Assembly (NCBI RefSeq): GCF_000217715.1
Contig: NC_015658.1
Coordinates: 186,001 to 250,000 of the forward strand
Length of the DNA: 64,000 nucleotides
Direction of reading: 5' to 3'
From: Halopiger xanaduensis SH-6
GTDB taxonomy: Archaea; Halobacteriota; Halobacteria; Halobacteriales; Natrialbaceae
Position numbers and translations under genes: made by a program. Under the pieces are notes generated by a model that did no database searches, was not told the DNA's origin, and saw nothing but the letters and a program-made list of their open reading frames with translations. Positions 28,737 through 38,519 of this stretch are shown here, piece by piece (positions within the stretch are counted from its first letter, which is position 1; each line of letters starts with the position of its first letter).

Positions 28737-29739
28737 CGGAATCACCTCCGGCGGCAATCCGCGGATCGAGTTTGCCGTAGGTCAGGTCGGCGAACAGCAG
28801 CCCGAAGACCACTGCGAGCGTTAGGACGAGGAACGTCCCCATCACAAGCGGGTGATCGTTGGCCTGCACGGCGTCGACCATGTAGTAGCCGATCCCCTCG
28901 TAGGTGAACACCTGCTCGAGGATGACGCTGCCGCCGATGACGAACCCGATCGCGATCATGAAGTTCGTGTACAGCGGCAGGATCGCGTTTCGCCCGATGT
29001 AGGTGAAGGCGATCCGTCGATCGGAGAGGCCGCGAAGGCGGGCGACGCGGAGGTAGTCATTACCGAGGATGCTGATACTGTTGCCCCGCATCGAGAGCGC
29101 CCAGCCGCCGGCCTCGGTGAGGACCATCGAGAGGACCGGCAGCGTCGCGTGTACGAGGACGCCCCTGATGAACGGGTAGTTCAGTCCGGGATCCGTCCGC
29201 GGATTCATGTTCCCGCCCGTCGGGAGGAAATTGAGCTGGTACGCGAAGACGAACAGGAGCAAGAGCCCGAGGAGGTAGAACGGGGTGGAGTTGAGAACCG
29301 TCCCGATCGTCGACGTGACGAAGTCGAACCGCGTGCCCTCGTAGTAGGCCATCACCGCGCCGAGGGAGATCCCGATGACGAACGTCAGGATTAGCGAGAC
29401 ACCCATCACGAAGATCGTCCACGGAAGCGCGTCCGCGATGATGCCGACGACCGGCTCGTTCCGGATGATCGACTCGCCGAGGTCGCCCTGTAGCACCGCG
29501 GTCACGTAATCGATGTACTGTTGCCACACGGGTTTGTCCGGCTGGACGTTCGTGTACCGTTCCATCAACTGGTTCAGGCGTTCGGGATCGATGCTGCCGC
29601 CCTCCCGGGAGACGAGTTGCGCCTGAATGTGTTGGGCCGGCCCGCCCGGCATCAGGTGACTCAGTGCGAACGTCAGCGTCACGACGCCCCAGACGGTGAG
29701 CGCGGCCTTGACGAGTCGTTTCGTGAGCCAGTTAGTCAT
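28723..29739 (-). CDS. ABC importer permease, DppB/OppB type
   Basis: 338 residues. The N-terminal segment has LVKAALTVWGVVTLTFALSHLMPGGPAQH (the DppB-type first helix followed by P-G-G-P), then a long extracellular loop, and five more membrane helices. The EAA-like loop is NDYLRVARLRGLSDRRIAFTYIGRNAILP, and the closing part TLAVVFGLLFADLTYGKLDPR is diagnostic for the family. It forms the membrane pore together with the DppC-type protein encoded next. It starts 42 bases after the binding-protein gene, in the same operon. Close relative of the permease at 59395. Confidence 0.93.
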   Translation of the reverse strand: MTNWLTKRLVKAALTVWGVVTLTFALSHLMPGGPAQHIQAQLVSREGGSIDPERLNQLMERYTNVQPDKPVWQQYIDYVTAVLQGDLGESIIRNEPVVGIIADALPWTIFVMGVSLILTFVIGISLGAVMAYYEGTRFDFVTSTIGTVLNSTPFYLLGLLLLFVFAYQLNFLPTGGNMNPRTDPGLNYPFIRGVLVHATLPVLSMVLTEAGGWALSMRGNSISILGNDYLRVARLRGLSDRRIAFTYIGRNAILPLYTNFMIAIGFVIGGSVILEQVFTYEGIGYYMVDAVQANDHPLVMGTFLVLTLAVVFGLLFADLTYGKLDPRIAAGGDSDEEY

Positions 29740-29781
29740 CGGTCGTGGCAGGGTCTCGAGATGTGGTCGGTAGTACCATCG

Positions 29782-31599
29782 TCACTCGTTTCCGTCTCCG
29801 CTCGGACTGACAAGTCCGTAAGCGGTCAGTTTCTCGTGATTGCGCTCGACGCCCCAGATGGGATCGTCTCGGCCCGGGAACGCCCAGTCGTCGGTCCAGT
29901 AGGTAACGCCCATGTTCTCGCTGACCAGCGGGACGACGGGTAGGCTCTGGTTGAACGCCCACGAGAGTTCGACGAGCGTCTCCGACAGCTCCTCGCCGGT
30001 CTGGTCGGGAATCTGCTGGGTCAGTTCGCGGACGTTGACCGTCTCGAGATCGCCCTCCGGGTCGCCGATTGGCATCGGAACCTCGAGCTCCGCGGGCGTG
30101 TTCCACTGGCTCCAGTCGCTGAACGCCTCCTGGAAGGCCGGGTACGGGTGACCGTCGCCCCACGTCGCGAACGCCGCTTCCAGCCCGGAGCCCTCGCCCC
30201 AGATCATGTCGACGTACGACGACTCCTGCATCACTTCGAACTCCACGTCGATGCCGAAGGACTCGAGCAACTCCGTCGACTGGTTGCCCAGTTCCGGATA
30301 GCCGTCCCACTGGGTCGTATCGAGCTGGAGGACGACCTGTTCGCCGCCGTCGTCAACCCACGCGTCGCCGTCGCGTTCGTAGCCGGCTTCGCGCATCAGT
30401 TCCGCCGCCCGGTCGGTGTCCCGTTCGTACAGTTCGAAGTCGCCGATGCGGTCGCCGAGGATGTCCTCGGCCTGTTCGGTCGTGATGAGGTTGGTCGCCG
30501 CGTACTCGGGGACGCCGTACAGCAGCGGGTTCGATCCCTCGGCGATACGCTGGGCGTCCAGTACGTATGCGACCGCCCGGCGGAAGTTGCGGTCGGTGTA
30601 GGGGCCGTCGCCCTGCAGATTGAACCCCAGCCCGACACCGAATGCGCCCTGCTTGATCGCCATGTGAAGCGCTGACGCCATCTCCTCGAGCATCTCGGGC
30701 GTCAGAATCGGGCCGAGATCGGTCTCGTTCGACAGCACCTGTTGCGTGTCGGCTCCGGTCCCGCCGAGTCCGACCGTTCTCGTCTCGAACTCGTCGAACG
30801 CGACCGGCTCCCAGAAGCCGTCGTTCGGCTCGAGGATGAGCGTATCCCGCGTCACCGTCTCGACGCTGTAGGGCCCAGCCAGCGCGAGATCGCCGGGGGC
30901 CCAACTGTACTCCATCAGTTCGGTCATCCGGTCGTCGATCTCGCTATCGGTCGTCGACTCCTCGAGCGCCTCGAGGATTTCGCCGAACTTCGTCTGCTCG
31001 CCGTCGATCTCCGGCGGGGTGTTGACCGTCATTCCCGGGAGGAAGAACGTGTGGAGGAACAGCTCCTCGTCGTACTCGGCGTCGAACTCGAGCACGACGG
31101 TTTTCTCGCCGTCGGCGTAGACCTGCTCGACGAAGTCCCAGGTGTCCGTCTCGTCGTACTTGTCGAGTCGCAGTCGCGTGACGAGATCGTCCGCGGTCAC
31201 CTCGTCGCCGGAGTCCCACTGCCAGTCCTCGCGGAGCGTGATCGACATTTGATCGCCGGTGTGGTCCCACTCGGCGGCGCTTCCGGGGCGGAACTCCCCG
31301 TAGGTGACGTGTTCGTCCTCGGAACCGCCCTCGTAGAACGTCGCTTCGGTCGAGTAGAGGGCCAGCGCCGGGAAGAATCGCCAGATCGCGCCGCCGGTCG
31401 AGTCGCCGGCGTACGGATTGAGTTCCGCCTCGTCCATCCAGTGGTGGTCGCCGTCGACGAGGATTTGATCGTCGCCGGATCCGGTGCCACCTGCACACCC
31501 TGCAGCCAGTACCGTCGCCCCGCCGGCTGTCGTTTGGAGCAGCCGGCGGCGGGACAGTGACCGATACCGAGCCCTAGTCTTGTCAGTCGTCCGTACCAT
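29782..31599 (-). CDS. Tat-exported lipoprotein, family 5 solute-binding protein of the ABC importer
   Basis: About 605 residues. The N-terminus has a twin-arginine motif (SLSRRRLLQTTAGG) and a lipobox LAAGC, so it is exported folded and anchored by a lipid at the Cys. The body has SBP_bac_5 features: ITLREDWQWDSGDEVTADDLV, then NFRRAVAYVLDAQRIAEGSNPLLYG, and VVLQLDTTQWDGYPELGNQ near the C-terminal lobe. It captures oligomers for the permeases that follow. ATG 31599 is preferred; an in-frame TTG at 31614 would add five residues. The family was named for peptides, but many archaeal members bind oligosaccharides. The divergent GH95 gene starts 163 bases away, pointing to a glycan substrate. Confidence 0.9.
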   Translation of the reverse strand: MVRTTDKTRARYRSLSRRRLLQTTAGGATVLAAGCAGGTGSGDDQILVDGDHHWMDEAELNPYAGDSTGGAIWRFFPALALYSTEATFYEGGSEDEHVTYGEFRPGSAAEWDHTGDQMSITLREDWQWDSGDEVTADDLVTRLRLDKYDETDTWDFVEQVYADGEKTVVLEFDAEYDEELFLHTFFLPGMTVNTPPEIDGEQTKFGEILEALEESTTDSEIDDRMTELMEYSWAPGDLALAGPYSVETVTRDTLILEPNDGFWEPVAFDEFETRTVGLGGTGADTQQVLSNETDLGPILTPEMLEEMASALHMAIKQGAFGVGLGFNLQGDGPYTDRNFRRAVAYVLDAQRIAEGSNPLLYGVPEYAATNLITTEQAEDILGDRIGDFELYERDTDRAAELMREAGYERDGDAWVDDGGEQVVLQLDTTQWDGYPELGNQSTELLESFGIDVEFEVMQESSYVDMIWGEGSGLEAAFATWGDGHPYPAFQEAFSDWSQWNTPAELEVPMPIGDPEGDLETVNVRELTQQIPDQTGEELSETLVELSWAFNQSLPVVPLVSENMGVTYWTDDWAFPGRDDPIWGVERNHEKLTAYGLVSPSGDGNE

Positions 31600-31732
31600 G
31601 GTCTGTGTTCCCAATGTTCATTAATAAGGGTTTTGGACGTGTGCTGACAGTAACGGGAGCGCCCCGATCTCGGGCCAGCCGCGGCGAGCAACGGCCGAAT
31701 CGAGAACGACGGCAGCCCCGAGGAACCCGTAC

Positions 31733-31740
31733 GATTATAC
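31733..31740 (+). promoter_or_regulatory. TATA-like promoter of the GH95 gene
   Basis: GATTATAC lies about 26 bases before ATG 31763, fitting a leaderless mRNA. Confidence 0.5.
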
Positions 31741-31762
31741 GGCTCGCCGAACGGAACGGTGT

Positions 31763-34123
31763 ATGGACGAGGGAGCGACCCACACCCTGTGGTACGACGA
31801 GCCGGCCGACGAGTGGATCGACGCGCTGCCGCTCGGCAACGGCCGACTCGGTGCGATGGCCTACGGCGGGCTCGAGCGCGAGCGCATCCAGTGCAACGAG
31901 GAGACGCTGTGGGCCGGCGGCCACGAGGAGAAAGTCGTCGAGGGGGCGTCCGAGCACGGAGAGGAGATCCGGCAGTTGTGCTTCGAGGGAGAGTACGAGG
32001 AGGCCCAACGGCGCTGCAACGAACACCTCCAAGGGGAGCCGCCCGGAATTCGGCCGTACCTTCCCTTTTGCGACCTGCTGATCGAGCAGCCGGGCCACGA
32101 CGAGGCGACGGCCTACCGTCGGGAACTCGACCTCGCCGACGGCTGCTACCGGGTCGAGTACGACCTCGAGGGAACGACCTATACACGCGAGTACTTCGTC
32201 TCTGCGCCCGACGACGTCCTGGTCGTCCGTCTCGAGTGCGACGGGCCGAGGTCGATCGACGCGTCGATCCGACTCGACCGCGATCGCTGTGCGCGCGCCG
32301 GCGTCGACGAGGAGAATCGCCTCCTTCTGCGCGGACAGGTCATCGACGTGCCGAACACGGCCGATATGTATCAGGGCTCGGGCGGCTGGGGACTCCGGTT
32401 CGAAGGCCGAGCGGCGGTGCGGACTAGTGGTGCGTCCGTCGAGCCTAACGTCGACGACGACTGGGGACAGTCCCCGAGCGCAGTCACTGTCACAGGAGCG
32501 GACGCCGTAACGGTCGTCTTCGCCGCAGCGACGGACTTCGACGGCGACGATCCCAGCGACGCGACGACGGCGACGCTCGAGGCGGCCGCCGACCGACGCT
32601 ACGAAGAACTCAAGCGCCGCCACGTCGACGATCACCGCGCCCTCTTCGATCGCGTCTCGCTCGAGTTGGGTGATCCCGTCGACGCACCGATCGACGAACG
32701 GTTAGCCGCTGTCCGGAACGGCAGCCGCGATCCGCATCTCGTCCAACTGTACTTCCAGTACGGGCGCTACCTCCTGCTGGCCAGTTCGCGACCGGGAACC
32801 CTCCCGGCGAATCTGCAGGGGATCTGGAACGAGGAGTACGACCCGCCCTGGCACAGCTGTTACACGCTCGACGTCAACCTCGAGATGAACTACTGGCACG
32901 CCGAGGTGGCGAACCTCGCGGAGTGTGCCGAACCGCTGGTCGCGTTCGTCGACTCGATGCGCGAGTCCGGGCGGCGGACGGCCCGCGAGTACTACGACTG
33001 CGACGGGTTCGCCGCCCACGTCGACACCGACCTCTGGCGGACGACCGTCCAGACCGTCGACGCGCGCTGGGGCCACTGGCCGATGGCACCCGCCTGGCTC
33101 TGTCGGAACCTCTGGGACCACTACGCGTTCTCCGGCGATCGGACCGACCTCGAGACGATCTATCCGATCCTGAAAGACGCCGCACGGTTCCTGCTCGATT
33201 TCCTCGTCGAACATCCCGACCGCGGCTGGCTCGTCACCGCGCCGTCGGCCTCGCCCGAAAACCAGTTCCGGACGCCGGACGGTCAGGAGGCGACCGTCTG
33301 CGAGGGGCCGACGATGGACGTCCAACTCGCGACCGACCTCTTTACGCACTGCATCGAGGCTGCGACCGAACTCGGCGTCGCCGACGGCGCCGACGAGTCG
33401 TTCGTCGCCGACCTGTCCGACGCACTCGAGCGGCTGCCGCCGATGCAGATCGGCGAGCACGGTCAACTCCAGGAGTGGCTCGAGGACTACGAGGCGGTCG
33501 ATCCGGGCCACCGCCACGTCTCGCACCTGTTCGGCTTCTACCCCGCGGACGTAATCACCCGCCGCGACGATCCGGCTCTCGCCGACGCCGTCCGAACGTC
33601 GCTCGAACGCCGCCTCGAGCACGGCGGCGGCCACACCGGCTGGAGTTGCGCGTGGACGATTGCGCTGTTTGCACGGCTGGAAGACGGCGACCGCGCCCTC
33701 GAGGCCGTCCGGAAACTCCTCTCCGAGTCGACGTACGACAGCCTGCTCGATTCTCACCCGCCGTTCCAGATCGACGGCAACTTCGGCGGTGCGGCCGGCA
33801 TCGCAGAACTGCTCCTGCAGAGTCACGGCGACGAACTCCGACTGCTCCCGGCGCTGCCGGAAGCGTGGACGGACGGGAGCGTCGAAGGGTTGCGCGCCCG
33901 CGGCGGCCTCGAGGTCGATCTTCGTTGGACGGACGGCCGACTCGAGTCGGCGGTTCTCAGGCCGGAGCACGAGTCGGAAATTCGGATTCGGACTCGAACG
34001 CCCATCGAACGAATCACGACTGAGTCGAGCCAGCGAGTGCCGTTTGCGTCTCCCGAACCGAACGTCGTCAGCGTGTCGGTCGAACCGGATCGGACGTACG
34101 CGATCGAAACCGAGAGCGAGTGA
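31763..34123 (+). CDS. GH95 alpha-L-fucosidase / alpha-L-galactosidase
   Basis: 786 residues with GH95 architecture. The N-terminal beta domain begins LWYDEPADEWIDALPLGNGRLGAMAYGG and has CNEETLWAG. A (alpha/alpha)6 barrel follows with LDVNLEMNYWHAEVANL (catalytic-site Asn residues near 371-374), SASPENQFR (the conserved Glu near residue 500) and FQIDGNFGGAAGIAELL (Asp near 671). These match the residues known from the bifidobacterial 1,2-alpha-fucosidase. The C-terminal beta domain has the LPEAWTDGSVEGLRARGG stretch. No signal peptide, so intracellular. GH95 members remove alpha-L-fucose or alpha-L-galactose, both caps on plant glycans such as rhamnogalacturonan II and xyloglucan; I cannot choose. 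Divergent from the ABC importer and followed by a GH42 gene. Confidence 0.92.
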   Translation: MDEGATHTLWYDEPADEWIDALPLGNGRLGAMAYGGLERERIQCNEETLWAGGHEEKVVEGASEHGEEIRQLCFEGEYEEAQRRCNEHLQGEPPGIRPYLPFCDLLIEQPGHDEATAYRRELDLADGCYRVEYDLEGTTYTREYFVSAPDDVLVVRLECDGPRSIDASIRLDRDRCARAGVDEENRLLLRGQVIDVPNTADMYQGSGGWGLRFEGRAAVRTSGASVEPNVDDDWGQSPSAVTVTGADAVTVVFAAATDFDGDDPSDATTATLEAAADRRYEELKRRHVDDHRALFDRVSLELGDPVDAPIDERLAAVRNGSRDPHLVQLYFQYGRYLLLASSRPGTLPANLQGIWNEEYDPPWHSCYTLDVNLEMNYWHAEVANLAECAEPLVAFVDSMRESGRRTAREYYDCDGFAAHVDTDLWRTTVQTVDARWGHWPMAPAWLCRNLWDHYAFSGDRTDLETIYPILKDAARFLLDFLVEHPDRGWLVTAPSASPENQFRTPDGQEATVCEGPTMDVQLATDLFTHCIEAATELGVADGADESFVADLSDALERLPPMQIGEHGQLQEWLEDYEAVDPGHRHVSHLFGFYPADVITRRDDPALADAVRTSLERRLEHGGGHTGWSCAWTIALFARLEDGDRALEAVRKLLSESTYDSLLDSHPPFQIDGNFGGAAGIAELLLQSHGDELRLLPALPEAWTDGSVEGLRARGGLEVDLRWTDGRLESAVLRPEHESEIRIRTRTPIERITTESSQRVPFASPEPNVVSVSVEPDRTYAIETESE

Positions 34124-34561
34124 TCGTCAACCGGTCGACAGACCACGTAGACTGGATTTACCGAACAGAACGTCGACGGCAAACTGGCAGTCCGGGATAC
34201 CCCTGAATCAGCGTCTCTTCGATAGATCCGTCGGTTCAACCCGTATTCGGACGAATGAGCGCCGTAAACCGTATTGGAAGAACGTTCGTCCCATATTGTT
34301 GAACGAAACCCCTATTACAATCATACCAGTGTAAATTAGCGGCGTATATAGCCCATTAATTACTCGTCAACGGGTCGAATCATCACGATCGGAGTTGAAT
34401 ACCCGTTCTACATTGTGGAAAACGGTTCGATAATAGACGATAACCGGTCGTCAGTACGGCCGACGGTTCGGCAGTCCCCGCTCCGGGTCGGGGTGTCGAT
34501 TCGAATCGGGATGACGTGCGATAACAATACAACTAAGATGCATGCCTTCGCTTGATAGCGT
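34124..34561. other. Intergenic region upstream of the GH42 gene
   Basis: About 440 bases with no gene. The left part is a GH95 tail region, the middle is A+T-rich and the last 50 bases hold a weak promoter (ATAACAATAC at 34520-34529). I see no hairpin or repeat worth naming. Confidence 0.5.
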
Positions 34562-36562
34562 ATGTCAATCGGAACGTGCTACTTTCCGGAACACTGGCCG
34601 AGCGAACGATGGGAAACGGACGTCCAACAGATGGCCGATGCAGGCCTCGAGTACGTCCGGATGGGCGAGTTCGCGTGGGCGCGGTTGGAACCCGAACGCG
34701 GCGAGTTCGACTTCGAGTGGCTCGAGACGGCTCTCGAGTATATCGGCGACCACGGAATGCAAGCCGTTCTGTGTACGCCGACGGCGACGCCGCCGCGGTG
34801 GCTCGTCGACGACCATCCGGACATGCTGCAGGAAGAACCGGACGGGACGACGCGCGAGTTCGGCGGTCGTCGCCACTACTGCTTTAATTCCGAGGCGTAC
34901 GCGCTAGAGACGGATCGCATCGTCACGCGGCTGGCGGAACGGTTCGCCGACCACCCCGTCGTCGCCGGCTGGCAGACCGACAACGAGTACGGCTGTCACG
35001 GGACGATCCGGTGTTACTGCGACGACTGTTCGGCGGCGTTCAGCGAGTGGCTTCAGGACCGGTACGGCGACATCGAAACGCTCAACGAGGCGTGGGGAAC
35101 GACGTTCTGGAGCCAGCGGTACAACGACTTCGACCAGATTCAGCCGCCGCGCCACTCCGCGGCCAGCCAGCACCCGTCGCTGCTCCTCGATTACTACCGG
35201 TTCAGCAGCGACAGCGCCGTCGCGTACAACGAGCGGCAGGTCGACATTCTACGAGAGGCCGACGACGACTGGTTCGTCACGCACAACTTCATGAGCCACT
35301 TCGGTCCGCTCGACGCGTACGACGTCAGCGAGAGCCTCGACTTCGCTTCGTGGGACTCCTATCCGACCGGTCACGTTCAGGTCCAGGCCCAGGGGGAACC
35401 CTCGACCGACGAATACCTCGTCGGGAGTCCCGACGTCACCGGCCTCGATCACGACCTCTACCGCTCCGCCGCGGACGCGCCGTTCTGGGTGATGGAACAG
35501 CAGCCCGGCGACATCAACTGGCCGCCCTATTCGCCCCAGCCCGCGGAGGGGGCGATGCGGCTCTGGGCCCACCACGCCGTCGCCCACGGCGCCGACAGCG
35601 TCGTCTACTTCCGCTGGCGCCGCTGCCGGCAAGGCCAGGAGCAGTACCACGCCGGGCTCCTCGAGGCCGACGGCAGCCCGGATCGCGGCTACGCCGACGC
35701 CGCCGACGCGGCTGCCGACCTCGAGTCGCTTCCGGAGCTCGAGGGATCCGAGGCGTCGGTCGCGATCCTCCACGAGTACGACAACCTCTGGGCGCTGAAC
35801 ATCCAGCCCCACGCGCCCGAGTTCGACTACTGGGCCCACCTCGAGACCTACTATCGAGCGCTTCGTAAGCGCGGTGTGGCGGTCGATATCGTGCCGCCGA
35901 CGCGCGACCTCGAGGACTACGCCGCCGTCGTCGCGCCGACGCTACACCTCGTCGACGACGAGCTCGCGACGCGGCTCACGGAGTACGTCGACGGCGGGGG
36001 GAACCTGCTGCTGACGATGCGCTCCGGCGTCAAGGATCGGGCGAACCAACTGCTGAACGAACCGGCGCCGGGCCCGCTCGCGGACCTCGTGGGCGCGACG
36101 GTCGACGCTCACGAGGCGCCGCATCCGAAGCAGGAGCGCGCGCTCGAGTACGACGGCGAGTCGTTCGACTACCGCGTCTGGGACGAGTGGCTCGAGCCCG
36201 AGACGGCGACCGTGACCGGAACCCACCGGGCCGGGACTGCAGCCGGCACCCCCGCGATCACGACGAACGACGTCGGCGACGGTCGCGTCCGCTACTGCGG
36301 CGTCTGGCCGGAAGACGAACTGGCGGATGCGATCGTGACCGACCTGCTCGAGGACGCGAACGTGGCGACGACTCCGGAGCCACTACCGGCGAACGTCCGC
36401 GCCATCGGTCGAAACGGCTACTCGTGGGTCCTGAACTTCACGGGCGAGGAACGGGTCCTCTCGCTGCCGACCGATGCGTCGGTAGTAGTGGGCTCGGACA
36501 CGGTTCCAGCGTACGATTTCGCTGTCGTCGATACGTCGGTGACCGAACTCGAGGTCGAGTAA
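34562..36562 (+). CDS. bgaH: GH42 beta-galactosidase
   Basis: 666 residues, the length of the characterised Haloferax BgaH. It starts MSIGTCYFPEHWPSERW with a TIM barrel in the first 390 residues. The acid/base Glu is in WQTDNEYGCHG (about residue 142) and the nucleophile Glu in FWVMEQQPG (about 312). The zinc-site cysteines are visible as RCYCDDC just after the acid/base, with another Cys in HYCFNSEAYAL. A trimerisation domain with a flavodoxin-like fold and a C-terminal beta domain complete the protein. Cleaves beta-galactosides inside the cell, here probably pectic galactan fragments; it partly duplicates the GH2 enzyme at 12516 but likely differs in linkage. Confidence 0.95.
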   Translation: MSIGTCYFPEHWPSERWETDVQQMADAGLEYVRMGEFAWARLEPERGEFDFEWLETALEYIGDHGMQAVLCTPTATPPRWLVDDHPDMLQEEPDGTTREFGGRRHYCFNSEAYALETDRIVTRLAERFADHPVVAGWQTDNEYGCHGTIRCYCDDCSAAFSEWLQDRYGDIETLNEAWGTTFWSQRYNDFDQIQPPRHSAASQHPSLLLDYYRFSSDSAVAYNERQVDILREADDDWFVTHNFMSHFGPLDAYDVSESLDFASWDSYPTGHVQVQAQGEPSTDEYLVGSPDVTGLDHDLYRSAADAPFWVMEQQPGDINWPPYSPQPAEGAMRLWAHHAVAHGADSVVYFRWRRCRQGQEQYHAGLLEADGSPDRGYADAADAAADLESLPELEGSEASVAILHEYDNLWALNIQPHAPEFDYWAHLETYYRALRKRGVAVDIVPPTRDLEDYAAVVAPTLHLVDDELATRLTEYVDGGGNLLLTMRSGVKDRANQLLNEPAPGPLADLVGATVDAHEAPHPKQERALEYDGESFDYRVWDEWLEPETATVTGTHRAGTAAGTPAITTNDVGDGRVRYCGVWPEDELADAIVTDLLEDANVATTPEPLPANVRAIGRNGYSWVLNFTGEERVLSLPTDASVVVGSDTVPAYDFAVVDTSVTELEVE

Positions 36563-36741
36563 GGAAGTAAACACAAAATCTAGCGGATTTATTATAATAG
36601 CTGCCAGAGGGAGTGGTTTTGCTTTGTGAGGAATAATCCAAATTCGCACATCAGACGTTCAATTATATAGTATATAAATCCTCTTCGGACATAATATTCG
36701 GAAATATAGAAACAGTAGACTTTGTGAGAGCACGAATGCTA

Positions 36742-37020
36742 CTACAGACGATGGTTAAAATATACCGAAACGATCACGAGCGCAGTAAGCGTATAGAAGA
36801 TGGCACCGCCGTCGATCCCCACAGTCAACGCGGCTGAGACGGCAGTGCTCGCGACGGCGACTGCGGCACCTTCGAAAACCGGGCTGATTGGACGAACGAA
36901 TTGGTGCCAGCACGTCGCAGTGAACTCGAGTACGGCATCCCCGACAGCGCGCACCCGGTCGTTCGATCCCCAACTAGTCGCGTACAGTGCCCCGAATCTA
37001 TCGGCCCCATCGTCGCTCAT
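36742..37020 (-). CDS. Small hypothetical membrane protein
   Basis: 92 residues. The polar first half (MSDDGADRFGALYATSWGSND) is followed by two likely membrane helices near residues 50-68 (GAAVAVASTAVSAALTVGI) and 71-88 (GAIFYTLTALVIVSVYF). No family recognised. It stands alone between the GH42 and sfsA genes in A+T-richer surroundings. Base composition is compatible with a real haloarchaeal gene, but I have no homology support. Confidence 0.5.
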   Translation of the reverse strand: MSDDGADRFGALYATSWGSNDRVRAVGDAVLEFTATCWHQFVRPISPVFEGAAVAVASTAVSAALTVGIDGGAIFYTLTALVIVSVYFNHRL

Positions 37021-37406
37021 TCTGCCACGCCGGCGATCGATTTCGCAGTAACTTCAAGCTGTATGCTCGAGGACTACCGACCGCCGTCGTGATTAAGTCG
37101 GTCACCAGTTCTACTCCCGAGTCGGCGAATCTACCAGCCATCCCGAACCCCGTAGCAACCGTCAAGAGCAAGGGAGACCATCGGTTTCGCCCATTCCCAG
37201 AATGTAGGAGCGCGTTCCGCGCTTTATTATCTACCCCCGCCAAACGACGGGTGCGGTCAACCAGTGACCGCGTCCTCAGCCGATCCACGCACCCATCACC
37301 TCAAGGCACCGTCCACTTGCCGTAGTCTGTCCCACGCGTTGCAAGCGCCTTCGCGACCCGCTTTTCGCGCTGTCGCTATCCACAGCCTCACGTTGAAGTC
37401 GAGCGA
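37021..37406. other. Intergenic region with one short hairpin
   Basis: About 390 bases. The only structure seen is a 6-base stem AGCGCG/CGCGCT with a three-base loop at 37209-37223. Short frames on either strand are broken and look non-coding; a decayed insertion sequence cannot be excluded. Confidence 0.45.
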
Positions 37407-38120
37407 TTACGCCTCGAGATCGATCGGAAGCGCACGTTCGTGGAGCCGATACTGCGGCGGATCGAATGCGGTCGCGAGCGCGTGCACCGTCACGCCGGCG
37501 TTGCGTACCTGTGCGAATAGCTCGGCGAAGTCAGGGTCGACCTCGCGGTACGGCCGGAATCGATCGACGTCGGGCCGTTGCACCACGAATACGACGTGTG
37601 CCTCGTGCCCGTCGTCGACGAGACCGGCGAGACTGCGGAGGTGTCGACGGCCGCGTTCGGTCTGTCGATCGGGAAACTTCGCAATCCCGTTATCGACGTG
37701 CGTACAGGACTTGACCTCGACGTACGCGGGTGAATCGGACCGGTCGTGGAGGAGAAAGTCGGCCCGACCGTGGTCGGGGAGTTGCGGTTCCCGCTTGCGA
37801 AACGCGTACTCCTCGAAGGCGGGGAGCGCGTCGGCCGCCAGTAGTTGTTCGAAGAGGTCGTTCGCGAGCGCCGCGCGGACGCTCACGTACGTCCCGTCGA
37901 CGTCGATCGCGATCGCGTCGTAGTCGGTCGATCTGTCGGGGTCGTCGACGGGCGAACAGAGGATCTCACGTCCTGGCTCGAGGATGCCCTCGAGTGCGCC
38001 GGGATCGCCTAAGAACACCCGTTCGGGCTCCTCGTCGAACCGAACGCGAACGACGAATCGGTTCGGCCGGTCCACGATCCGCCCCGCCGTGAGTTCGTCA
38101 TCGAACGTGAACAGTTCCAT
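37407..38120 (-). CDS. sfsA: SfsA family protein (sugar fermentation stimulation homologue)
   Basis: 237 residues, normal for SfsA. Seen: an N-terminal OB-like part (TAGRIVDRPNRFVVRVRFDEEPERVFLGDPG) and a nuclease-like core with GRADFLLHD, AYVEVKSCTHVDNGIAKFPDRQTERGRRHL (E-x-K motif) and AHVVFVVQRPDVDRFRPYREVDPDFAELF. The core resembles PD-(D/E)XK endonucleases. The E. coli protein was linked to maltose metabolism and binds DNA, but the cellular role remains unclear. Not part of an obvious operon here. Confidence 0.93.
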   Translation of the reverse strand: MELFTFDDELTAGRIVDRPNRFVVRVRFDEEPERVFLGDPGALEGILEPGREILCSPVDDPDRSTDYDAIAIDVDGTYVSVRAALANDLFEQLLAADALPAFEEYAFRKREPQLPDHGRADFLLHDRSDSPAYVEVKSCTHVDNGIAKFPDRQTERGRRHLRSLAGLVDDGHEAHVVFVVQRPDVDRFRPYREVDPDFAELFAQVRNAGVTVHALATAFDPPQYRLHERALPIDLEA

Positions 38121-38519
38121 GCTGAGGTAGACGAGCGATTCGACGCCAGCAATACGAATACGTCGATATTTGAGCAGATCGACTCGAGAGCGACAAATTG
38201 CCGCTGCTACGGCAGGAAGGAATTACCGGAGAAGCGTCGTCCCGTCATAGCTTTACCTTGTGTCCAGAAGCACTTAAAGGACGAACGGAAGCGTGGTGCT
38301 CGAGTCGATCGGAGAACCCGCCTAGTTGCGTTCTGGTAACAGCGATGGAATCGGATCGAAGGCACCGTCGCGAGACGGGGGCAGAACACTCGCGGGGTGG
38401 TGCCTCTGACACAGGGGGATGGGGAGTGACGGCCGAGTGAATCCCCGCGAGTGTATTGAAATGTAGGATATCTATTCAGAAGAGACTGCGGCCAAATAGT
38501 GTTGGACCCAACTGTTGAA
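38121..38519. other. Intergenic region, nothing identified
   Basis: About 400 bases between the sfsA start and the msrA stop. No frame, repeat or hairpin stands out. Confidence 0.5.

Noticed and set aside
37180-37390. Possible transposase or structured RNA remnant
   Set aside because: Frames are broken and only a 6-base hairpin is visible; nothing specific could be recognised.
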